NCBI RefSeq assembly: GCF_000975055.1
Contig: NZ_BBRB01000007.1
Location: forward strand, 1-64,000
Origin: Demequina sediminicola
Lineage (GTDB): Bacteria; Actinomycetota; Actinomycetes; Actinomycetales; Demequinaceae
Direction: 5' to 3'
Length of the DNA stretch: 64,000 bases
Below, piece by piece: positions 10,476-16,385 of the stretch (position 1 is the first letter of the stretch; each line of letters starts with the position of its first letter). Below the pieces are notes generated by a model that was not told the DNA's origin, searched no databases, and worked only from the letters and a program-made list of their open reading frames with translations. Made by a program: the position numbers and the translations under genes.

Positions 10476-10634
10476 ATGGAACTTCGCAAGGCCGCTGCCC
10501 TTCCCGCCACGCTTCTGCTCGCAGGTTCACTGCTGGCAGGATGCGGTGACTCGTCGTCAGACGGTACCGACGACTCGACGATGGACTCTGAGATGGAGTC
10601 CACCATGGAATCCACGATGGATTCCGAGGGCTAA
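10476..10634 (+). CDS. Small Ser/Asp/Met-rich lipoprotein (52 aa)
   Basis: This very short gene has a near-perfect AGGAGGT ribosome site 8 nt before its ATG. It encodes a positively charged N-terminus, a hydrophobic core and the lipobox 'LLAGC' (Cys at residue 23), followed by only about 30 residues of Ser/Asp/Thr/Met/Glu. The mature part repeats a D/E-S-T-M motif. The same signal-lipobox layout occurs in the next gene, so the two are paralogues. It sits between dipZ and the sigK-like gene, where mycobacteria carry fasciclin lipoproteins. I recognise no named family. A surface-anchored metal-binding or oxidant-scavenging role is only a guess from the Met and acidic residues. Confidence 0.8.
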   Translation: MELRKAAALPATLLLAGSLLAGCGDSSSDGTDDSTMDSEMESTMESTMDSEG

Positions 10635-10653
10635 CTCCCTCATCCCTCCGCAG

Positions 10654-10689
10654 ATCGAGGGGCGGTCCCACAGCGGGCCGCCCCTCGAT
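10654..10689 (+). terminator. Strong stem-loop terminator after the first lipoprotein
   Basis: ATCGAGGGGCGG (10654-10665) pairs perfectly with CCGCCCCTCGAT (10678-10689) across a 12-nt loop, 20 bp after the lipoprotein stop. The T-run is missing, as is common in high-GC actinobacteria. It separates the first lipoprotein from the second lipoprotein-sigma operon. Confidence 0.75.
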
Positions 10690-10736
10690 TCACGTCTAGC
10701 CACTAGCCCCGCTTTCAGAAAACTTCAACTCCCCAC

Positions 10737-10763
10737 CCATCCTCCAGCATCGGCCCTCCGAAT
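10737..10763 (+). promoter_or_regulatory. Candidate SigK-type promoter upstream of lipoprotein 2-sigma-anti-sigma operon
   Basis: CCATCC at 10737-10742 and CCGAAT at 10758-10763 are separated by 15 nt and lie 51 nt before the next start. From memory these match the -35 and -10 elements reported for mycobacterial SigK promoters; the spacer may be slightly short. It follows the terminator at 10654-10689 and precedes the lipoprotein-sigma-anti-sigma genes, so it would give autoregulation. Confidence 0.5.
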
Positions 10764-10814
10764 ACCTGGCATCGGGCCACCCCTGGCTCGCGAAACCCCA
10801 ATCAAGGAGGAACC

Positions 10815-11087
10815 ATGCCTACGCTTCGAACATTCGCTGTTCCCGCTGTGATCTTGCTGTCCGGTTCTTTGCTGGCTGCCTGTGGCGACTCAACTGAGCC
10901 CGAGGACGCCATGAGTGAGGACTCCATGATGGAAGAGTCCATGGAGCCCACCGAGGACGCCATGATGGAAGAGGACGACGCCATGGAGGAAGATGACTCC
11001 ATGGAGCACGACGACGACTCGATGGAGGATGACTCCATGGAGGACGACAAGATGGAAGACGATTCCATGGAAGAAGACGACGCGTAA
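10815..11087 (+). CDS. Met/Asp/Glu-rich repeat lipoprotein
   Basis: This 90-aa protein has an AAGGAGG ribosome site, a signal sequence and the lipobox 'LLAAC' (Cys at residue 23). The mature part is almost entirely Asp, Glu, Met and Ser, arranged as a degenerate tandem of 'DSM(E/M)(E/D)D' units, and is strongly acidic. It is a paralogue of the 52-aa lipoprotein upstream, with the repeat expanded. The sigma gene starts 27 nt after its stop, so the two are probably co-transcribed. It holds the position taken by MPT83-type fasciclin lipoproteins in other SigK loci but shows no fasciclin domain. Divalent or copper cation binding is plausible for such a tail but is unproven. Confidence 0.85.
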   Translation: MPTLRTFAVPAVILLSGSLLAACGDSTEPEDAMSEDSMMEESMEPTEDAMMEEDDAMEEDDSMEHDDDSMEDDSMEDDKMEDDSMEEDDA

Positions 11088-11114
11088 CTTCGTCGAAGCG
11101 AGAGTGGCGAGGAC

Positions 11115-11780
11115 ATGGACGATGGGAACGATGCGATGAGCGCTGAGCGCCATCTGCGTGCTGTGCCCGCATCGGCAACCTCGTCCGCAGCCGGAGCCGA
11201 CGCTGGAGTGGTGCGCGATGCACATTCGCCCGCCGCCCTGGCCATGTTGCTCGAGAGCACCGCCCGCGGTGACGAGGAGGCCTTCCAGAGGCTTTACGAC
11301 CTCGTAGCCGCGGCGGTGTTCGGCCTCGCACTTCGCATTGTGCGTGACCGCGAGATGGCGCAAGACGTCGCTCAAGAAGCGCTCGTGGAAGTGTGGCGCC
11401 AGTCCTCGCGTTTTGACCGCACCCGAGGAACCGCGCGTTCGTGGATCCTCACCATCGCACATCGCCGAGCCGTCGATCGAGTCCGTTCCGAACAAGCTCA
11501 CGCCACACGAATGCTGGCACACGGAGCGACATCGGAAGTCGATCATGGCGAGCAAGACGATGTTGTCGACCAACTTCACAATGAGTGGCAGGTGGCAAGG
11601 GTCCGGTCTGGGCTCACGCTCCTGACAGGCCGCCAGCGTGAAGCCATTGAGTTGACTTACTTTAAGGGCTACACCCACCGCGAAGTAGCCCACGCCCTCA
11701 ACATCCCGTTGGGGACAGCCAAGGCGCGCATCCGCGACGCCCTCATCAAACTACGCGACGCTTGGGAGACGGAATCATGA
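11115..11780 (+). CDS. sigK: SigK-like ECF RNA polymerase sigma factor
   Basis: The protein (221 aa) directs RNA polymerase to extracytoplasmic-stress promoters. Sigma region 2 is at about residues 35-105, with 'AQDVAQEALVEVWRQSSRFD' and then 'SWILTIAHRRAVDRVRSEQA', a signature I associate with the SigK branch. Region 4 (about 165-215) has 'LLTGRQREAIELTYFKGYTH' followed by a recognition helix ending 'LGTAKARIRDAL'. The N-terminus is about 30 residues longer than usual and lacks an ideal ribosome site; in-frame ATGs at 11124, 11133 and 11136-region were considered and the first was kept. Its stop overlaps the anti-sigma start by 4 bp. The SigK label rests on motif and neighbourhood with dipZ. 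Confidence 0.85.
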   Translation: MDDGNDAMSAERHLRAVPASATSSAAGADAGVVRDAHSPAALAMLLESTARGDEEAFQRLYDLVAAAVFGLALRIVRDREMAQDVAQEALVEVWRQSSRFDRTRGTARSWILTIAHRRAVDRVRSEQAHATRMLAHGATSEVDHGEQDDVVDQLHNEWQVARVRSGLTLLTGRQREAIELTYFKGYTHREVAHALNIPLGTAKARIRDALIKLRDAWETES

Positions 11781-12619
11781 ATGACACGGTCTACCCGAAT
11801 GACAACGTGCACTCCCTTGCCGCGCCCTACGCCGTCGACGCCCTCACGGATGCTGAGCGCGATGCGTTCCTCGCACACCTCCCCGAATGCGACGACTGCC
11901 AGCACGAGGTCGCCTCGCTCTCACTCGCGGTCGAGGAACTCGCCGTCGCGCAAGAAACCACTCCTCCCGCGGGACTCAAACTCAACGTCATGGACCAAGT
12001 TCGGCGCACCGCGCAGTTGCCGCCCGCCCTCGAAACCATCGACGTTGCCGCGAACGCCCAGTCCCCGGCAACGCCTCACGCTCAGGTCGATGTGCAGTCC
12101 CCCGCTGATGCCCCCACCCAGGCCGATGAGCTCGCTGCGCGCCGCCACCGGCGAGCCCGCCGCACGTGGGCGCTCTCCGCCACCGCTGCGGCATCGGCCG
12201 TAGTGCTCACCCTCGTCGGAATCACCGTTGCCGATTCACGTGCCCAGCGCGAAGCGGAACTCGCCGTCGAGAAGGACGCCATGATGGTGATGTCCGCACC
12301 CGACGCCACCTCCATGGACCTTGAGCTCGGCGCCGGACACGTCATCGCGAGCGACCGGATGGACTCCCTTGCCATCATGGGAGACAACGCGCCGATGCCA
12401 GACGACGGCATGGAATACCAGTTGTGGCTCGTCATGGCAGACGGAACCAAAATGGCGGGACCCACGTTCATGCCGCACGATGACGGCCAATACATGGCCG
12501 TCGTCGACGCCGACGTCGCCGATATGGAAGCTGTTGCCGTCACGATGGAACCGCCCGGAGGGTCCGACGCCCCCACCAGCGACGCCGTCTGCATCACCAC
12601 GATGCCTGGTAAGGCCTAA
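11777..12619 (+). CDS. rskA: RskA-like membrane anti-sigma factor
   Basis: This protein (280 aa) should bind and hold the preceding sigma factor at the membrane until a signal triggers proteolysis. The N-terminal anti-sigma domain (about 1-70) carries 'HLPECDDCQHEV', a CxxC element of the zinc-finger-like class. A linker, one membrane helix (about 138-160) and an extracytoplasmic RskA-type domain ('YQLWLVMADGTKMAGPTFM', 'VAVTMEPPGGS') follow. The true start is the ATG at 11777, overlapping the sigma stop as ATGA; an earlier TTG at 11762 has no support. The outer domain is notably Met-rich, in keeping with the Met-rich lipoproteins of the cluster. Confidence 0.88.
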   Translation: MNDTVYPNDNVHSLAAPYAVDALTDAERDAFLAHLPECDDCQHEVASLSLAVEELAVAQETTPPAGLKLNVMDQVRRTAQLPPALETIDVAANAQSPATPHAQVDVQSPADAPTQADELAARRHRRARRTWALSATAAASAVVLTLVGITVADSRAQREAELAVEKDAMMVMSAPDATSMDLELGAGHVIASDRMDSLAIMGDNAPMPDDGMEYQLWLVMADGTKMAGPTFMPHDDGQYMAVVDADVADMEAVAVTMEPPGGSDAPTSDAVCITTMPGKA

Positions 12620-12680
12620 ACTTTCCGGTCGCGCCCCCGCTCACCGTGCGCGCGAAGCCGATGCGGGTGAGACTGAAGGT

Positions 12681-13280
12681 ATGGCCGAGATTCTGCTTTT
12701 TCACCACGCGCACGGGCTCACGGACGGACTCTGCGACATGGCCGACAGGCTCCGAAGCGCCGGCCACACTGTCCATGCGCCCGATTCGTATTCGGGACGT
12801 ACCTTCGACAATCTTGACGACGGAATAGCGTTCGCGGAAAGCATCGGCCATGACGCGCTCGCCCACGTTGCCATGCGGTCAACACGCATGCACCGTGGAG
12901 CCAACGTGGCCCTCGGGTTCTCTATGGGGACCATGCAGGCGCAACTGATTGCTCAACACGCGCGCAGGATCCAGGGCTGCGTGTTGATGGGCGGCGCCAT
13001 GGATCCCGCGCAACTCGGTTCCGCATGGCGCTCCCAAGTTCCTCTTCAAGTGCACGTGGCCGACCCCGACGACTGGTGCACCGCCGAGGAAGTCTCGGCG
13101 CTACACAGGTGTGTACCTGGCGCCGACGTCTTCACCTACACCGGTGAGCAACACATGTTTGTTGACCCCTCACTGCCCGACTATGACGGTGACGCTGCGG
13201 ATCTGTTTGAAGAGCGAGTCCTGGCGTGGCTAACCTCTGTCGACGCAGGAACCGCGAGGCCCGCACCCGTCGCAATGTAA
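12681..13280 (+). CDS. Dienelactone hydrolase family protein (alpha/beta hydrolase)
   Basis: This cytoplasmic alpha/beta hydrolase of 199 aa has a nucleophile elbow 'GFSMG', so Ser replaces the Cys of classical dienelactone hydrolase. A candidate acid lies in 'VADPDDWC' and the catalytic His in 'GEQHMFVD'. The start is the ATG at 12681, preceded by GAAGGT; the longer open frame upstream is a shadow of the anti-sigma gene in another frame. The substrate is unknown. It lies 61 bp after the anti-sigma gene on the same strand and may or may not be co-transcribed with it. Confidence 0.82.
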   Translation: MAEILLFHHAHGLTDGLCDMADRLRSAGHTVHAPDSYSGRTFDNLDDGIAFAESIGHDALAHVAMRSTRMHRGANVALGFSMGTMQAQLIAQHARRIQGCVLMGGAMDPAQLGSAWRSQVPLQVHVADPDDWCTAEEVSALHRCVPGADVFTYTGEQHMFVDPSLPDYDGDAADLFEERVLAWLTSVDAGTARPAPVAM

Positions 13281-13340
13281 GTCAGCCTCGCTGGCTCCCG
13301 CTGGCACGCTCCTGTTGTCGATGGGTGGAGACCGAGCGAC

Positions 13341-14006
13341 CTAGTTGGAGACTGAGGTCCGCAGGCCCTGCCCCTCCTGCGGTGCCTCCACCTCAGCGGG
13401 AACGATGACGTCCTCCATCTCGAAGGTGAGCCATGGAGCGACCTCCTCCTCGTACCACCCGGAAAACGCTTGCGTCGCGGAACCGAACCAGTTGTCTGAG
13501 ACCGCTGTATACAGCAGCAGCGCAAACAGTCCCAGCAATACGAGGCGAATCACCCATTCGAAGCCCACCACTGCGCTTGCGGCGTGGTGGGCTGCCGGGC
13601 TCTCGCTATGCGCCAGGGTGCGGTGGATCACGTGGGGCTCCACCGCAGGATCTAGATCGGGGTCAATCAGTTCGGCGTCGATGACGTCCGTGGGCGCGTT
13701 CGCGAAGGCAACCGGCGCGTCTCCCTCAGCGATGAACGGGGCGGTCGCTGCCTGCGGTGATTCTTGTTGCGGCTTGCGCGCGAGGCGTGTGCTCGGATAC
13801 TGCATCAGAGTCTTCACACCTGGCGACACGCGATGCTTGAGCCGTCGCGTCGCATCAGTCATGTAGGCGTGCATGCTCGTGATCTTGGAGTGTCTTCCCG
13901 GCTGCCCATCGCGCATCTCAGACGCCGGGACGTTGGGGGTAGTCACTGCTTCTCCATCCGTCCGTGAACGTGAGCCATCACCCACTAGTTTTCCACCACT
14001 TTGCAT
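13341..14006 (-). CDS. Hypothetical single-pass membrane protein
   Basis: This open frame of 221 aa has a basic N-terminal half, a mid-region rich in Pro, Asp and Ala, one clear membrane helix ('WVIRLVLLGLFALLLYTAV', about residues 150-170) and an acidic exported tail. I recognise no family. The ATG at 14006 lacks a good ribosome site and later in-frame ATGs (for example residue 31) are possible. It faces the hydrolase gene at its 3' end. Confidence 0.6.
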   Translation of the reverse strand: MQSGGKLVGDGSRSRTDGEAVTTPNVPASEMRDGQPGRHSKITSMHAYMTDATRRLKHRVSPGVKTLMQYPSTRLARKPQQESPQAATAPFIAEGDAPVAFANAPTDVIDAELIDPDLDPAVEPHVIHRTLAHSESPAAHHAASAVVGFEWVIRLVLLGLFALLLYTAVSDNWFGSATQAFSGWYEEEVAPWLTFEMEDVIVPAEVEAPQEGQGLRTSVSN

Positions 14007-14114
14007 AGTTTGCGCGGGCGATGCACAAATGTAATGTTGCTGGTGAAAACACAGGTGTCTGAGTGCCTATTCCATACAATGGCCTGCACGAAAAACCTTG
14101 GCGCCTGCCACCCA

Positions 14115-14609
14115 TTAGGCCGCTAGCGCCACTCCCAGCAGTTCTTTGGCGGAAGCCAAGTAGACGACGTCATCCGCAATGGTGCGTAGCGTGCAGTTCA
14201 AACCCTCGTCACGCGACGCAACCGTGGTGTGGACACCGCGAGCTTTCATGTTGATCACAGTGCGCACAAACTCGTGGTCTCCCGAGCCCACCACGATCTC
14301 GTCGAAGCGAGCGGCGATGAAGTCAGCATCGGCTGTTGCCTCCACCAAAGCCCGGTCAGCGCCAGACTCCCCTGCCTTCACGACCAAACGGTGCGGCACC
14401 GCGAGACCAAACACATTCCCCACTGCCTTGTCGCCAACGCCCACAATCACTAGGTCACGCTGTGGAGCGAAGTGCATCCGCTCCAGGAAAGACTCCACTG
14501 CGATTGCGAACAATGCAGCATTCGCTTCCGCAGGCTCACACCCCAGTAAGTTCTCGACATCCACCAGAAAGAGCCGGCGGGACGGTCGAAACGTGTCAAT
14601 GACACTCAT
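14115..14609 (-). CDS. NYN/PIN-like domain protein (putative ribonuclease)
   Basis: The 164-aa protein fits the NYN domain, a PIN-like nuclease fold. The conserved Asp residues are visible in 'RRLFLVDVENLLG' (first acidic site), 'GESGADRALVEA' and 'DEIVVGSGDHEFVRTV'. A clean GAGGGGG ribosome site precedes the ATG at 14609. NYN proteins usually cut RNA; the target here is unknown. It stands alone on the minus strand. Confidence 0.75.
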   Translation of the reverse strand: MSVIDTFRPSRRLFLVDVENLLGCEPAEANAALFAIAVESFLERMHFAPQRDLVIVGVGDKAVGNVFGLAVPHRLVVKAGESGADRALVEATADADFIAARFDEIVVGSGDHEFVRTVINMKARGVHTTVASRDEGLNCTLRTIADDVVYLASAKELLGVALAA

Positions 14610-14777
14610 AGCAATACCCCCTCAGTTGGCCGTGCAAGTTCTCACAAGAAACACGTTACGGATGGGGTCTGACATAGGACCTTCATCGCGGTCGCTATGT
14701 GCAATACCCCACAACGCCTACCGCACACGCGTGGATCTGCGCCGGACCAGGGCATTCATCCCCTACTTTCTACTCAC

Positions 14778-15116
14778 ATGGCATACATCGACGACAACAA
14801 CGCCCTGCGCACGCCCGAGCTCGCCCGACTTCGCAAGACATCCAAGATTGAATTCATGCTTGGTGTGTGGGTGGTGTTTCAGGTCGCCTCTTTGGCAATC
14901 ACCGGTGGAATCCTTGGCGCAGAGATTGACGGCTCAATTCTGAGTTTCTGGGGAGCCCTCGCTGGAGCATTCGTTGGCGTGATCACTTGCATTCCACTGT
15001 GGGTGCTCGCGCAGATCGGTCTACGCATCCTCGACACCATGCACGAGCAATTCGCGGCACAGGTAGTGGTCGACAACTGGCGACAGAGCCGCGGGCGCAC
15101 TGCACCACACAGCTGA
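14778..15116 (+). CDS. Small two-helix membrane protein
   Basis: This 112-aa protein has two hydrophobic segments ('VWVVFQVASLAITGGILGA' and 'LAGAFVGVITCIPLWVLAQI') with short charged ends. I do not recognise the family. The ATG at 14778 gives a compact protein; the open frame continues upstream to 14697 without a better start or ribosome site. It lies 39 bp before sbcD and could share its transcript. Confidence 0.55.
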   Translation: MAYIDDNNALRTPELARLRKTSKIEFMLGVWVVFQVASLAITGGILGAEIDGSILSFWGALAGAFVGVITCIPLWVLAQIGLRILDTMHEQFAAQVVVDNWRQSRGRTAPHS

Positions 15117-15155
15117 GCGCTATGAATGTCACCGCCCGCCGCTAGCCTTCGGGGC

Positions 15156-16385
15156 ATGAGGTTTCTGCACACGAGTGACTGGCACATCGGCCGGACGTTC
15201 CATGGTCACAGCACCGATGATCACCTGCGGGTAGCGCTTGCGGCCATTGCGGAGGCGGCGCGCGAGCACCGGGTGGACGCGGTGATCGTGGCGGGCGATG
15301 TCTTTGATTCTTCGACGCCCAAGGCGGATGCGTTCACGATTCTGGGCGCGGCGCTACGGGCGATCCGCGACACCGGTGCGCAGGTAGTTCTCACCTCGGG
15401 CAACCACGATGGTCCGGCACGGCTGGCACACAACGCCGCATTTGCGAGCGCGGGCGGCGTGCACATCAAAGCCGACCACACCGATCTCTCCCCTGTCACG
15501 CTCACTGATGAGCATGGCGAGGTGCTGGTGTACGGCATTCCGTATCTGCATCCCGAGTTTGTGCGGAGTGCGTACACAGACTTCACGGGCAGCACACACC
15601 AGGACGCGTTGACGTTTGCGATGGAGTGGATTCGTGACGATGCGCGTAGCAAAGCCACGGCGAGAGATAGCGCCGATGCTGCCGCTGAGTCTCCAAGCGC
15701 CACGCCTCGTTTTGTGGTCGCCGCGCACTGCTTTGCCGCGGGTTCAGGAGGCGAGGCTCCGCCCGAGACTCAGGAAGACTCCGGACGGGCCGAGGAACGA
15801 GACATTACGCGTGGTGGCCTCAATCTGGTGGCGACGAGCACCTTCGACGGTGCCGCTTACACAGCGCTGGGCCACATTCATTCCCGGCAGACCTTGAGTG
15901 ACACGGTTCGTTATAGCGGCGCGCCGCTGCGATTTAGCTTTGGTGAACGGTCGAGTTCAAAAGGCATGTGGCTCGTGGACATTGACGCCGGTGGCGAGAC
16001 GGACACTCAGTGGCTCGAGTTGCCCACACCCCGCCAGGCTGCGCGGATTGAGGGCACCCTGGCAGAACTCATGGCGGAAGGCGCTCATGAGGACGCCCGT
16101 GACGCCTGGGTCGAGGTGATCCTCACCGATGACCAACTTCCCCGCGACGCGATGCGCACTCTTCAAGAGCGCTACCCGCATGCGGTGACACTGACTCACC
16201 GACCCGCCCACGTGCATGACCACGGCGAGCACGACTACGCGGCGCGCGTGGAGGGGAAAACGGATGCCGAGGTGTTCGACGAGTTCCTCACCTACGTGCG
16301 CAACGGCGCCGGGCCTACCGAGGCCGAACAAGAGTTGCTGAACTCTGCACTCGATGCGTTGGAGACCAAGGAGGCCACCCGATGA
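15156..16385 (+). CDS. sbcD: Exonuclease SbcD (Mre11-like nuclease subunit)
   Basis: SbcD is the nuclease subunit of the SbcCD complex, which opens hairpins and processes DNA ends. Metallophosphoesterase motifs are all present: 'HTSDWHIG', 'VAGDVFDSSTP', 'TSGNHDGPARL', 'AAHCFA' and 'ALGHIHSRQ'. The C-terminal capping domain follows. The start is the ATG at 15156, because the protein then opens directly with the first motif strand ('MRFLHTSDWH'). Length 409 aa is normal. Its stop overlaps the sbcC start by 4 bp (ATGA), so the two are translationally coupled. Confidence 0.95.
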   Translation: MRFLHTSDWHIGRTFHGHSTDDHLRVALAAIAEAAREHRVDAVIVAGDVFDSSTPKADAFTILGAALRAIRDTGAQVVLTSGNHDGPARLAHNAAFASAGGVHIKADHTDLSPVTLTDEHGEVLVYGIPYLHPEFVRSAYTDFTGSTHQDALTFAMEWIRDDARSKATARDSADAAAESPSATPRFVVAAHCFAAGSGGEAPPETQEDSGRAEERDITRGGLNLVATSTFDGAAYTALGHIHSRQTLSDTVRYSGAPLRFSFGERSSSKGMWLVDIDAGGETDTQWLELPTPRQAARIEGTLAELMAEGAHEDARDAWVEVILTDDQLPRDAMRTLQERYPHAVTLTHRPAHVHDHGEHDYAARVEGKTDAEVFDEFLTYVRNGAGPTEAEQELLNSALDALETKEATR

